Below are positions 1 to 13,700 of a stretch of DNA of 64,000 nt, one piece after another; position 1 is the first letter of the stretch, and the number at the start of each line of letters is the position of its first letter. The notes under the pieces are model-generated. The model was not told the DNA's origin. It made no database searches and saw nothing but the letters and a program-made list of their open reading frames with translations. The translations under genes were made by a program, and so were the position numbers. The DNA is from Parus major (lineage: Eukaryota; Chordata; Aves; Passeriformes; Paridae), in contig NC_031770.1 of assembly GCF_001522545.3 (NCBI RefSeq), forward strand, positions 26,945,150 to 27,009,149, written 5' to 3'.

Positions 1-951
1 GTATCTTAAGCATTTTAAGACTCACTATTTATGCATCATAGAGGATTAATTCTTCATTAATTTGTTAAATTGTACATACACATACGCATTTCTTTCAGTT
101 CAAAAACATTAAACTGCCCATTTTTCAAGCCCCATTTTGTTAAGAGAGGGCAACCCAAAAAGTGAGCTTGGATAAGTTTTCAGTAGATCAAGTTCCTCCT
201 TAGTACAACTTTTCCCTAGCAAATGCTAGTTTTCCATTTTTGGGTGTATCACTTGTCCTGCTCATAGTTTTGAGTCCTGTTCTCAGCTTACGTCTCTCTG
301 TACAGCCTCTCTGGCTCAAACCTCTCAATTATGCAGATCCATGCTTAGGCTGCAGAAACATCCTGTGGTCTTCAGCCCTGAGCAGCAATTCCTGTGCCAG
401 GTGAAAGCAGGGTCAGGCAAACCTTACACTTATTATAATAACAAACTGTGAGCAAAACCTGCTAGGGAGCCAGCACCATGAGTGATACATGGAGCAGCAC
501 TAATTGTATTGGCTACTCACTGATAAATTGCACCTTTTGGTGAGAGATTGGCCCATAAATCACTGTAAACATTAAATTTGTTTTATGTAATTAGGCCTGA
601 CCATTTTGGCAGCCGAGCACTTCCTTTCTGTTCTTTTTTTTCTTTTTTTTGTCCCTTTTTAGATGCTCATCACCATCTTGAGGGAACAGGCACAGTTGTA
701 GGTCTTCTCTCATTCCTTGCTCCTTCTTGTCACTTGCCCAGGTTCCAGAACTTTCCACTTCACATCTTCTCAAGTGCTAGCTTCCAGTGAGTGTTCCTTT
801 CAGTAGAGTCTTTCACCCATGGTGTTCAAAGCTATTTACAAATACACACGAGTTCAGGTTCTAAACCTTTTTGCCTGCCTCATTTTGTAGGTGGAGGAGG
901 TAGGATATACGTGACTAAGGAAACAATTTGCCCAAGTTCAGGTCACTGGCA
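1..951. other. AT-rich non-coding DNA, no gene seen
   Basis: No frame here has recognisable protein similarity, and the open frames are short and unsupported. A C/T-rich run near 626-660 is the only simple-sequence feature. The stretch ends at the target duplication of the solo LTR that follows. Confidence 0.6.
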
Positions 952-957
952 GTATTT

Positions 958-1623
958 TGACGCTGCCCGCCGCGGCCCGTCACTCTTTAGGCTAGCTCTG
1001 CTCACTGGCCGCTTGCAGCGTCAGGAGTGGGGAACGGTCTGGGAGCTGTTTTCCCCAGACCGAACCTTCAGAGCCTTTCTGCCACGCTAGGCTCTGCGGA
1101 TCTCGGCGTCGTGGGCTTCGGCAAAGAGATGGAGGAGACCCAGAGTCCAAGCAGCTTTCCAGGAAAAAGGGTTTATTAAGGGAAAGGGAACAGTGACAGG
1201 ACAAGGGCTGGAAAAGCACACAGGAACCCAAGGGCTCTGAGCACTCCTGTGCTCCGAAATTTAAAGAGGGGAGGGTACAAACCGAGGACCAATGGGAACA
1301 TAGCAAGGGAGGAGTCGAAGGAGGGGTTTACAATACATGGAACCAATGTGAGGAATACCTGGGAGGGATGGCAGCTAAAACACCAACGGGGCTTCGAATA
1401 AGGAATGAATGGCAGGGAACATGCTGGAACAGAGGGTTGGGTTTACATTGACCGACAGGGACTAGGGGCAGGCTATCGGTGACAGACAAGGAAGGTTCAG
1501 GAAAAAGGGGAGGGGTTTACAAAAACTGACAAGAGGGGAAAATCATTACAAATCCTGGGGGGAATAACAGCAGGAGCAAACCATTCACATAAATAACCAG
1601 AACAAAATAAACAGACTGCAACA
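958..1623 (-). mobile_element. Solo LTR of an endogenous retrovirus, minus strand, 6-bp target duplication
   Basis: The element runs from TG at 958 to CA at 1623 and is flanked by an exact 6-bp duplication, GTATTT, at 952-957 and 1624-1629. Read on the minus strand it starts TGTTGCAGTC and ends GCAGCGTCA. The complement of AATAAA lies at 1172-1177, and a TTTAAAT TATA-like box lies near 1255-1268, about 80 bp upstream on the minus strand. That spacing is right for an LTR promoter and polyadenylation signal. The U5 end (958-1100) is much more GC- and CpG-rich than the surroundings. There is no internal retroviral sequence on either side, so this is a solo LTR left by LTR-LTR recombination. A 6-bp duplication is usual for class II (alpha/beta-like) elements; the class assignment is an inference. 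Confidence 0.82.
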
Positions 1624-1629
1624 GTATTT

Positions 1630-4600
1630 TACACCATAGTCAATGATGTGCTGGTAATTTGTACAGACTAGACTGTGCTGTACAGATACTTTGGATGCTG
1701 ATTAAGTCTGTAGGAGAGTAAATCTTGCAGTTCTTAATAGGCCAGCCTGTAGTTATTTGCCTGCTCATTCTAGTTGTTTATGTAGTGCCTGGAGACTGGA
1801 AAGGAAAAGATGTTCCACAGTAGCACATAAAGGCAAATAGAATTCACTTGAAGCAGTTTGAGAGCCTCCTCTGAGCTGGGAGGTGCTCTTCCTGGGCTCT
1901 TTATTTAGGCTGGAAGCAGAGACTGAGTGTACCCACAGGCATCACAACTGCTTCTCTGACTGCCCTAGTGGCCTGGTTCCCTGTGTGAGGCCACCATGAC
2001 CAGACCTGCTCTGCTCTTCTTCAGATACTATGGAGCCATATCCTTACCAGTGAAGGCCCTGCCTTGCTAGCTCTACCGTCACTCTCAAAAGAAACCTGCT
2101 CTTGCTGCTCCTTGAGAGGTCATGTTATCAGTCAGTTCCAACCTGTCATGGACTTAACACAACAGGAGCAACCTCCTTTAGAACAATGAAGACAAAATAA
2201 TAGAGAATTTCTAATACATAAAGAGCCTGTGGAGTCAAGACAAGTTGTGGGTTATATGACTTCTGACAAGCTATTTCCAGATAGCTTTATATCTTTCTAG
2301 TCTTCACTTGCAAACTTTAAAGAACATTACTTAAATCTTGCAAGATCCTCAGCAAAGGCTCAAAAGTCACACATCATTATCACAGGAGCTCAGCAGAGAT
2401 TCTAAGCAGCTGTGGTCCCTAGAGCTGCAGCTACAGGAGTTCACTGAGTCATTGATAAATGATTTCTTCTGTGTCAAAACAGGTCTGTCAACCTGACCAC
2501 CCCAGATTTTCTGTACTTTGAGTGGTTCATAGAGTAACCACAATGGCTGGATTGAAAACATGTAAAACTCAGGTAATCATGCAGATGCAACTTGCATTTT
2601 CCTATTTGTGACTCTTTCAGATGTAAAATGAGCAAAATCATAGCGAGAGTCTGACATGAGTATTTCTAAAATTACAAGGGCTAATGAATATTTTGTTTTG
2701 TTTTCTAGTTTTTTTAAAATGAAAGCTTAAATTCAGTGAATAATACAGAACCTCCAAAGTCAACAGCTGTGTGGTCTACTACCAAGTCCCTGCTCAGTCA
2801 AATTCACGTCTGCCAAGCAACTCAACTTTTCCAAGGGAAAAATATTAGCATTGCCTCACAACAGAAATTTCATGTATGATAATTCTGCATGTAAAACCTT
2901 GTCTGTGAAAAAGAGTACTTAGAGATGTAATAATATTTTTGCACATAAAAATGGAATGTGTAGCTAAATATGCACAAAATTTTTATTTAATTAGCTATTT
3001 AGTTTGGGTAGTTCAGCATTAGTTTATTAGTGGCAACCCTTTATATTATTCTGATATTGCACATGAGAACAGAACAACTATTAGTCTAGCTGTGTTTCTA
3101 CATAAACACTTATAAATAACAACTAGAATTTCAATTCTGCTGTTAAAAAATAACAAGGAAAATAATCTAGTAATTATATTAATTAAAGCTAGTAATTCAC
3201 TTCATTAGCATGGCAAAGAGACTTAGTATGAGATAAAAATCACTCATACAAATAGAAGATGTATACTTCTAGAGAACCATTAACACTTCATAACAAAATG
3301 ATCACCAAGGGACCAAAATGAAGTTTTAAATATAAATGAAGGATAGCTAGAAGGAATATTAATTAAAAATGCTCTGAATAACCTCAGAAATGTATCCTCA
3401 TTCCTGAAGCACTCTCATGCCACCTTCCCTGTCATATTGTGGGGTTAGAAACAGCTTCAGTGAGAAAGAACTTTCGTCAGTTGACTGGCTTCCATGAGAG
3501 GGCTTTTGAAATTTGTCATTAAACATTGTTTAAAAAAATCAGTAAAGAAAAACCCCACCAAAAAGCCAAGGAAAGAAACCATCTACTGGACAGCCTAATA
3601 AAGGACAAAGTGAAAAGACACTGCATAACCAGCTTGTCTTGATCACATGAGATCCCAGTCCAAGCAAATGCTGACTTCTGGGAGCCAGAGTCTAAATACC
3701 AGGGTATCATTGCTCCCCCTTGGACTTTTCCCCATCAGTCTTGTGTTGAAAATTCCCCAATTTGCAGCTAGAGTCCTGGAGCTATCTTGAACTATGGTCT
3801 TTGAAACTTACTACTCCAGTACATTGGCAAAGGGCACTAGTAAGCTTCTGTGTGTTGAAAACTTCGTGAGTTCATCACTAACTGTTTCTAGGAGACCTTT
3901 TAGCTTTTATTAGCAATGGTCAACTGCTTCACATTTACCATAGTAATTAAAATCTACTGCTGCTGATAGCAGTGGATACTGAGAGCAAGCGGCATAGATG
4001 TGCTTTTCTGTTACCTGGCCTCTAATAAAAGTTGTAGAGAGGAGGTCAGCAATATCACATTGACTCTCTTGGACTTATAGAAATACAGTTCATGGCATCA
4101 GTATCACCTCTCAACAAATATTCCCATTGCACAGACAGAAGTTAGTTTCCCCCATCAAGTTGAGGTGTGGAAAGCTCTACAGGCTATGATCTCTTCATGC
4201 TTAATAAGTCTGTCAAAGTCATCCAGACTCACAAGCAGATCCTAATAAAATCCATTTAATCCACAGCTCATTCTTCAGCAAACAGTAAATAATCTTATAT
4301 TCCACTCAGTACTTCTAAGGTACACTCAGGAGAATTTGACCCTAAAAGACACATCTAAGGTTTCAAAAAATCAAGTAGTTCAAAGTCAAGGACAATTATC
4401 TGGTGCTGCAGGAACAGATGTACAAATTACATCTTGTAATACATTCTTGTAACATATATCCAGTTCACCTTTAAGCACAGATAGAAAATATAATACACTG
4501 ATTAGGCAAATATACTACAAACAGAAGACCCTGTTCAGAATAGCTTTTTTTACTCTTAGAAATGCACAAAGACATCATTTTTGTGCAGATGTGCACTGGG

Positions 4601-7042
4601 GATTCTGTTCAGTATTGACATACCTTTAATAGTTGGCAATGAGCAAAACTACCTTGTAAATTGCCTCCCAATCTTATTGAAATAGCCTGATACAAACTGT
4701 ACCCTAATTACTAAATTAGGACTATGTGCTTTGCTGAGCTAATTTTCTGGCTAAATGGGTATGTGGTGTGGCAGTTAAGGGCTTTCTATCAGGTTATTAC
4801 AATGAGGGATTATATAGTTTCAATGTAATTGAATTTTAACGAGGACAACTTTTAAGCAAATACACCTCCATAAATGATTCAGCACTGGTGTTATGTTGAG
4901 AAACTGAAGATGACAATTCAGTATATCCAGCTGGACATAGGGGCCTCTTTAGTGCTTAAAGTGAGGAGTCATCTTTTTTTTACATATTCTTTAATTTTTT
5001 ATTTTTTTTTCTTAGCCCTGTCTCTGTTCCTGGCTCAGACAGAGAGTCCGGTGGAGCTGAAGAAGGTTCCTGCTTTCAATTCCAGTTATCTCAGAACTGC
5101 TGAATGAGACTCTGCTATAAAGTCCGACTTGATTGTTACTCATTCTTTCTTAGATGCATTTAGATAACAAATGCAGCAATTAAGCAATTCATATTCAGCA
5201 GTCTTATTGGCTGAAACAGATAAACACAAAATGCATTGGATAAGTCTTGTCCTTGTGTGATGAGAGTTGGCTGAATTCAAGGCAGTCTGAATTCTAGTGA
5301 TGAGTTTCAGGTGCTAAAGCTTTCCTGGGAGACCACTAAGCGTGTTTCCTGTACCTAGCAGCACAAGATGTCTGACTTCTCCCAAAGACAAAATTTCTTA
5401 CTGAGGACTGAGGCAGAGGGAAATTACTTAAGACTATGGAAGAGAAAAATATCAGTCTAAAAGTATGTTCTGATTAATAATAAAATAAACCTCTCTCAGC
5501 TCTGATGATTGTTCAGGAGTGGGGGGGGGTAAGACACATGTGATATTACACAATATCTGTGATGGGATGTCAAAAACACACAAGCCAACCCAGACAACCC
5601 AGACACTGCCAGAAAAGGAAACCCTAAGAAGGCTGGGCTTACAACACCATTACTTAGCTACCATGTACTTGTACTGTTTAGGATCAGTGTGCGGCAGACA
5701 AGTGGCAAATTACTAATTTCTGACAAGAAAAAGCATTTACAAAATACTGTGAAGCATATTGCAAATGGACAGAGATTGGGAAGTTCAAAAATCCTCAAGA
5801 TGTAAAGAAACTAGTGCATTAGGTGATATGTCAGTGTTTGTTGACAGGGATTGCAGCTATTTTCACTTACAATATGGAAACAAACCAAGGAATCCCACAA
5901 AGAGAAAATGTCTTGACAAGCCTCTATAGTTTTTGTGTTTTAATTGCTGGTAAATGCCAGCTCAAATAATGGCATCTTCTGTGTACCTGTGCAATCACGG
6001 TGTGCTGGAGTGAGCAAATGAGTGCAGAGCAGAAGGCCAGCCTGAAGCCACTGCACATGTACACGTTAATGAGGGTCTCATGGGGAGAGGGAGGCATTGA
6101 GTAACACACTTCTGAGACTGTAGAAACTGTTGGAATGGAGAATGGATCAATGTGTGTCCATTTTACCCACTGGAAAGATGCATACACTTTAAGGATGTTT
6201 GCTTCACAGCTGTCTGCCTCATGTGCACACAGACGTAAAACCAGCTGTGCTTGGATGCAGAAATACGTCTGATCGCAGTTACCATAATAAGCATCTTAGA
6301 CATTGCTCATTACGTCCTTGAAAAGCAACCAGACCCAGCTCTGAACCACAATGAATTCAACATCAAAGTGCTGATATGGAAGAAAATGTGCTGATGGTAG
6401 CTGCTTTTATCTTTACATTTTCCATTACTAAACTACATGTTTGCTGAGAGCTAAGGATTAACCCTGTCCTGGCCCATTCCTAACCACATGGCTCTGGAGA
6501 CTCCTCAAAGGATGGCTTTGGAGCACAATGATAAGAGAGCTCCTGGGGAAGAAGTAAGAATATACTCAGAATTTATAGAGTGATCTGATTACCTCAGGAT
6601 TACTTCAAACATTAAGACACTTGAGGTATTTCAAACACCTAAACATTAAACTAAAGCTGATACCAAATCACTAAGCAGCACCACCTCTTAGTAATGAGGA
6701 CACCAGGGAGCCTGAATACTTTCTGTGCTATGAATGGGTCATGCACCCTGAAAAAAGTCCTTTCACCATTCACTGTCCCTCTTTCTTTACTATTCAGGCA
6801 CATGCTGAGGTTCAAACTATCTGCCTGTGTGAGCCAAGTGCAAATGACATTCTGTTCAGGTTTAGAGAGGAATGAGGGCGTTCTCTTCTCTCAGTGTGCT
6901 GTTTACATGCCACTATAAAGGGAAAGTTTTTCTAAATCTGCCATGTCAATCTGTCATTTTATGTTCAGGTAGTAAAACCTCCCTAGGTCCTTACCAGCTT
7001 TCTTAGGCTCCATCCTTACTTCTCCTTTGGTCCTTCATGGTC
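1630..7042. other. AT-rich non-coding DNA, no gene seen
   Basis: No supported gene, RNA or transposon. A run of ten G lies at 5520-5529. The 3000-3230 part is particularly rich in TAAT and ATTA words, which can mark conserved non-coding elements but cannot be judged from a single sequence. Confidence 0.5.
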
Positions 7043-7048
7043 CACCAC

Positions 7049-7351
7049 TGTGGCGTTTCAAGCAAGGCAGACACCCTGGTTCAGAAGCCAGCACAGTGGC
7101 CCCCCCTTGGCCACTCGGACCATTCTACCCACAAGACATCAATGTGATGGATGGTGAAGAAATGGTGTTTATTGTAGGAGAATATGACATTTTATAACCT
7201 AGGGTCATTGTGTTACTCCCATCTTCTTTCATCACAGCTAGGTGCTATTGGCTAATTGCAGGGGTCATTACCATACTAACAGAGAGAAGGGGGGTTACTA
7301 ACTTTCCATTACATCCCAATATCTTCTGAACGCCAGACCCTTTCTCCAACA
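7049..7351 (-). mobile_element. Solo LTR, minus strand, perfect CACCAC duplication
   Basis: TG at 7049 and CA at 7351 bound a 303-bp element flanked by an exact 6-bp duplication, CACCAC, at 7043-7048 and 7352-7357. On the minus strand the element starts TGTTGGAGAAAGG and ends ACGCCACA. It carries the complement of AATAAA at 7168-7173 and a TATA-like TTATAAAAT (complement) at about 7189-7198. The order promoter, then polyadenylation signal, then CA end fits the minus strand. No coding remnant adjoins it. The 6-bp duplication suggests a class II element. Confidence 0.85.
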
Positions 7352-7441
7352 CACCACTCTCATCAGGTCCTCTTCCCAGCTGTGTTAAACCTCATCTGCT
7401 CCTAATATTTTATATAGTGAGTACTGTGTGTGTTGCTATGA

Positions 7442-7724
7442 TGTTGGAGGCAGGAACGTGACGTAACGCACCATGGTTCACGCACAAAAGACAACATTTA
7501 TTGAGCGCTCTTTTCCTTATGTAGATTTGAAGGTCTGTGCACTTAATCCCCATTGGTTGAACCAGTTGCCATCTGGCCAACCAACCAATAGCTGCTTGCA
7601 TCCTCAACAGCCTAGGTCTACTCTCCAATGGTCCACACTGGTCAAGTTATATAACTAAGGTACTTATATAATTAGTTACATTTCAGTTATAAAATTTGGA
7701 TTAATTCAGGCCAGCTGTTGGCCA
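7442..7724 (-). mobile_element. Probable solo LTR, minus strand, imperfect duplication
   Basis: A 283-bp segment bounded by TG (7442) and CA (7724) has flanking hexamers CTATGA (7436-7441) and CCATGA (7725-7730), which differ at one position. On the minus strand it contains AATAAA (complement at about 7497-7502) and several CCAAT-type boxes, as LTR U3 regions often do. It also contains CpG-bearing sequence (ACGTGACGTAACGC complement, 7455-7470) unlike its surroundings. It lies 90 bp from the neighbouring LTR in the same orientation but shows no obvious sequence similarity to it, so the pair is two insertions and not a duplication. The boundaries are less certain than those of its neighbour. 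Confidence 0.55.
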
Positions 7725-7730
7725 CCATGA

Positions 7731-10700
7731 TATTAGCAAAACTCCTTCTAGCTTTCTGGATCTATAACTTTCATTCTTAAACTTCCCAAGAGTATAGGAT
7801 GTGTGGGTAAATGTGGTATGTGTGATCTGCCTTGAACCTGTTTCTGTTTAGGTTCCCAGTTCTTGATGTCTACGGACTCCTAAAAATGAACAATGAGCAC
7901 ATGCATAAGCAAGAGGCAAATATCAACTCAGCAGATGGTGCTGAGTGTTTCTTTGGAGCAGAGTTTCCTATCTAGACAACAGTTGCAGGAAGCATCATCA
8001 TTGCCATCTGAGGGCTTTTTGGTGGAGTGAATTGAAACTACAGTGTCTAGAAGGTATAATCTGTAACAACCCATTTGGCAAGCTTTGAGCCTGAGACCTG
8101 CACTGTAAGTCACTGGTGTCAATCACTGTGTTAGCACAATATCCTTTCTTTTTGTCAGCTGTAGAGTACAAAGTTTTTAGTGACATAGTGACTAAAAGAG
8201 ACATGATGTTGACATTTACTCTGATTTGCTACGGACAATTTAATCAGAGAAGCAAATGAATATACAAGGAGACTAAAGTAACCTTTTAACCCTGAGCACT
8301 CTTTCCAAGAGGAAGAATTAGATGTGTTGATTCAAGGTTCTGCGGTAAGTTTATACTTCACTTACTTTGTTGGTATTTCACAGTGACACTCTAAAACCAG
8401 AGATAAAACAAACAGTTAACAATAACAACACAGCAAGGACCTGCAGAGCCATTCAGCCTATAAACTCATGCCCAAAAGCACACATACCTCTTGCCTTCTT
8501 TCCTGTCCTGTGCAAGTGCCATTGCATCAAAAAGGTTGTATTATGTTGCTGTGGAAATTAACTTTCTTTGGTTTTGGAAGTTTGGTTACACACTCACATT
8601 TACCCTGTGTGTAATTCTGAATTCTCTCTCCAGCTCAGTTAGAGTTGAAGTTGATCAGTCAGAGTACTGTGCTGCAGAGAGAGATCAGGGGGAAGCAGCT
8701 GAACCTCATAGCTCTTCACAGCCTTGTTCTTGTCATTGAGCTCAGTCCATGGGGCTCTGCTCCACTCTCATATGAGACAGGAGTGCTAATCAATAACAGC
8801 ATCTTTGCTGCACATAACAGCATATGCTTTGACCTTCCCTTGCCTAGCTAAATAAGAATAGACATGTCTACCAATTCATTGATTTTTAATCTGTTCTATG
8901 TGTCTGGGGAACTACTGAAGAATTAAAAATGTCAAAAACCTTTACTGGCTGTGTCACCTTCTTGGAAGGTCTAACCCTACAGGTATTTGACAATTAGCAT
9001 CTTGCTGCTGTCGTAATATAGGATCAATACCACTTACCATTATTTCCCATGTCCGTGGGCTGGATTCAGCTGACAGTTTTGGGGTTTTTTGTGGGTTTTG
9101 CATGTTTTTTTTTTTTTTAAAAAAATTCCTTTGATTTATAGTTACTAGAAGAAAAAGCTAAACCTTCAGAGCTGTTTCCAGTGTCTTGGAGGTGTCGGTC
9201 AAAGTATATACCACAAGATTTTTATAAGTCCCTTTTGCACAGGGTTATACCATTCCTCCTATGAAAGGCACCAATACTATGTGAAAAACTCTGATTGACT
9301 AATTGAAAGAAAAAGGAACATGAAAGCCTGAAGTTTTAGCCTGAAAGTATGTTTATTCCAAGTATTTCTAAAAGGATTTGGTTCAGGCTGGTATGAAGGT
9401 TCAGCTTAAGGTTGGATCTGAAAACCTTTGGTCAATTCCAAATATTTCATTAAGATAACTTCAGGAGGTCTCTGGTATATTTAATACAAATCTATCTAGG
9501 TATTTGAATGGGACTAATATTTGTTACAAAAACCAGAGAGGGTGCATTTAACTTAAATACATCCATTTTGGTACACTGAAGATCTGTGTCTCAATGAAAA
9601 ATTTGGTCCTCTATATGAGGGCTCTACAAGAGTGTCTTCAAGCAGCTGTAATATAGCCTGATGTTAAGTCCCTTTTCAAGATGGCTGGATACTTCTTCAT
9701 TTTGGCATAAAAGTGAGCCTCAAATGTATTCAAAGTTTAACTTTGAGTTGTGAAGAAAACTCAGCCTGTTCAGCTTTTGATAGAATGCTCATTTATGCAT
9801 CTAGAGATGTTACTTTCTTGGGCAGGCTGCTTTATGTATTATAAATCCTGCTTTATCCAATACCGTTTATCTGGGAACTGAAAACAAATATGATCAGTGC
9901 TTGCCCAGGGTTTGTTTCACCATAACAATGGATGTATATGGAACTCTGATGTAAAGTGGGTTGGGTTTACTTTAGGAGACAATTCTTTCTTCTCATCAGG
10001 AAAGATGCTCCAAACCATGAATGTACTTTGTTTAGTTTGGTTTTAAAGGTGGATAGAGTGGATTGTTTTTGGTGCTTGACTCACTTGAAAAATAGGTGCT
10101 GTATAAATGGCTAGGCCAGGTTCTTACATTAATAACCTTAATAATTTGAGAGAAAAAGTACAAATTATATCTTTCTTGAGGATTTTACCTTCATGCAAGG
10201 AAAAATTTGATAATTTGGACCAGTCTTATTTATTAAAAAGCATTAGCAAAGCCTTGTGTAGTATTGATGACAGGAAGAAAGAGAAGCTACTTCAAACAAG
10301 ATTCTGAATGACCTCTCATGAAAGAAAATTCAATCCCCTTTCTTATTTCTTTTCTCATTTTGTTTTAACATTTTTCACCTGAATATCCCAAGTACATTAT
10401 GCTAAGATAGGAAAAAAAAAATCTTCCCAGTAAAAGGAAGAAATAGCATGCTGTCTTCCCAGTTTTTGGTTCAAGCATCCTAGGTGAGCAGCATTAGTCA
10501 CAAGCCATTAGAATGGCCTGAGCTGCTTTCTGGCTGCAACTGAGCAGGCGCTGAGCACTTGAGGCAGAATCATGCTGTGCAAAGCACAGCAATCCTGGCA
10601 AAAGCAAAATAAATCCCCAAGTTCCCAATAAATATTGTTTGCATATATAGCTCATCATGGCTGACTACCAGAGGAATAAAACATGGAAGACAGTGCTCTT

Positions 10701-13700
10701 AACTGAGGATACACAGCTTGACTTAATAATAAAGGATGATGGTACAGAATCTGGAGCATTAAACACCATATTTTAATGAATAATTTTTTGAAATAACAGA
10801 ACATAAAATCATTATAAGGGTTATCTGTTTCCATCAGAAATGTGTTGTTTTTGTGACAGTAAGCTTGGCCTGTATTTGCTAACATTATCTTTATGCCAGG
10901 AGCTTTTAGAGGGGTTGCTATGGCTCATAATTGCAATACACTTGGAAAGTGAATGCCTGCTAGCATCTTTGCACCTGAAAGTTACAAAAGGAGTAATTAG
11001 GAAGGTAATATATGGTAGTAGGCAGGCAGAACATATTTTTAGTCCTCCATGGGTGATTGATGAGTGGGATCTTCAGGAGCTCCAGTAATCTCTCTATAGT
11101 ATAAAGCTTCTTCTGAGCTTAGTAAATTCAGAAAATTCAATGGAAGTTCATTGTAGTAAGGTGAGTAGTTCTCACTTTTTCTTTGACCTAGTTTAGAGAT
11201 TTCTAGATTTTTAGATTTGATGATGTCTTGGTGGGATTTAATTTGTGATCTTTTTTTGTTACTGAAATGTTTGCTCTTTTGTCCAGTTAGATCAGAAAAT
11301 CTGGTTGTCTTCCTGACAGGGTGTCCCATTTCTTTCTGGCTACTAAGTTTCATGACATGTTGTCATGTATGCATGTGCTGTGTTTTCTTGACTTTGGCCA
11401 GAAATTCTTACTGTTGACTCAGGAAGGGGGAAGTTCTAAATGTAGTTTGGAGAGGTGCAAGTGAAAAGATGCTAATCTAATCTGTTGTCCAGGCTCTCAG
11501 AAAAAACTTTTGATAGCTTTCATGGAGAGAGGATGAAGCACTTGCTTAAAAAGGGCCTCATTTTCCCTATTGTCTTTGTGCAAGTTGTCTCTGACATAGG
11601 GCTGAGCTGTCCTGTGGAGCAGGAAGAAAGGGAAAAGTGGTCCTTCTTTTAAACTAATACTTGATGTTAAGGTGAGTAGTTACAGAGGACATATATGCTT
11701 AGTATCTCCTGCATATAGATCCTTGCAACTTGAAACAGAGTGAATGTGTGTGATGAATAAACAGTATTTTTCCCAGACCAGCTTGACCAGTAAATAAAAT
11801 ACAAAGTCTGGTCTATTTGCAGAACAAGAACTTTGCTGTTTTATTTTCCTTCTTGAGGCTTACACAAACTGAAAACCGTGGGAGTAAGCACTGAGAGGGA
11901 TGGTAAGGGAAAAGCTTTCCCCTGGTGTCCTTGTCACTTAGGAAGGAGGTTTAGGGAAGTTTTCTTTTTTTACTGCTTTTAAAGTTGTTTCTGAGGGTGA
12001 GGAAAGAGGACAAGACAGGGGTTTGGTTTTTTTTTTTTTTTTGCTGTTGAAGAGCAATCTAATCTTCTTTTCCTTCCAGCTCTGCTAGTTCTCAATCCAG
12101 CCTGAGTCCAGAGATGATAATAGGAGATTTCACATGAAAATATGTCAATTTACTTCCACAATAGCAAATCACTGAGGGCAGAAGAGGAAGCCACTGCAAT
12201 GCTAACAGTTATATTGTTCCAGAACCACTCTGCTCCTCAAATTCAGGGAATCAAAGGCCATTCAAGTCTCAACCACAGGGCTTGCCTTCCTCATCTTGCA
12301 GCTTCTCATCTTTCTTCATAGTAACATCACTGACATGCTCACCTGGACAGCTCTATCTGACTATATTACATCAGCCTGGCAGAGTTGAGGATGTTTGTTT
12401 TCTGTGGCCTGAGAAATTACTTTTAACTTTCTCACTCAGTCCTGTCACTGGAGCTAAGAGAAAAGAAAGGCAGGGACATTAATTTATCTCCACGGCTTCC
12501 TTGTATCTCTAAGCTGTAGAGAGATAAATTTCAAAGAAGACAGGCAAGCTCCAGAACTGAATGCTTTACTTTCAGATGTTTATAAACTAAATGCAATCCT
12601 TTCCCCCCACACATGCAAATAGAAATGGAGAGAATGCTTTTCCATAGACATATATGATAATCAAATCTTTGAATTATTTCTGGAAAATAATTTTGCTCTT
12701 TAATGTGCTTGCAAATATAAAGTAGAAAACAAAAGTTCCTATTTTAGACCATTCAGTTTGACCCCCTCAAGTAAGTGGAGGTGAAATGACAATTTTATGT
12801 GATGCACTGAGAACTCATCACAGCACAGTCTTTCTCAACTCTGAAAGGAGACTGGCAGTATGAATGTGGCAAACAAGCTAGACACTCATGACTCCTCACG
12901 TGGAAGTGTTTCTAGGTCTAACATCTCTTGGGCCAAGACAGCAGGAAGGGGCTGTGCTCAACAGATCTCTGTCACTGATTAGTAGGGTTGGAGAAGGCCT
13001 GTGCCTATCCAATCCCCTCCAAAGATGAGCTGCACAGGAAAGGGCAGGATTAGAGGAAAGAGAAAAAAGAATTGTGAACTCTACAATGTATGGTGTTGCA
13101 ATTCAAGTCCTAAAGCAGACAGTCCTTAACTTTCTCAGAGGGATTTCATTTGTGTGTTTCAAAGATCTTTGCTAATGTGGGGAAATCTCTTGCCCATAGT
13201 AAACTTTAGAGTTAAGGAAGACACAAAGAAGAAAGCTGCCTTTACTATTACTCTGGAGCCAGTGCTCAAAATAGCCTGCACAGTAATAAGCAAAATACAA
13301 TGTCAGCCTTTGTTTCTCACAGTGTAAGTAAACCCTGGTGACGGACAATTTTACAGCAATGCCTGTGGATATCCATTCTGCCTGTGCATTAAACATGTTT
13401 TGTGGATGCACTTTGAAGCCGAGGTCAGCAGCCAGCCTTCTTCTGGTGGGTCTGTCTTCTGGGGTTACTATGCCACAATAAACGTACAAGAAAACCCATT
13501 TAAATTTCAGCTGTGGTCTTTTGTTAGAGCATCTTGAAAACAAATCTAAAGCTTTCAAATTCTTGAGTTAAACCCTCTGGGAATTTTTTTCACAAGAACT
13601 GCAATAGAAGGGCATACAAACTTCTCAGATCAGAGTGTCCCTCTGAGGACTGTGCACTGGAGAATTGTAGAAGGGGAAAGTAGCTTCTAGCTGCCTTTCT

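Noticed and set aside
12976..13022. CR1 3'-end-like words (GGGTTGGAGAAGGCCTG, CCAATCCCCTCC)
   Set aside because: Too short and diverged, without the terminal ATTCTATGAT repeat, to call.
13172..13558. 128-codon minus-strand frame
   Set aside because: No recognisable domain, codon bias or splice context. Its length is expected by chance in 64 kb.
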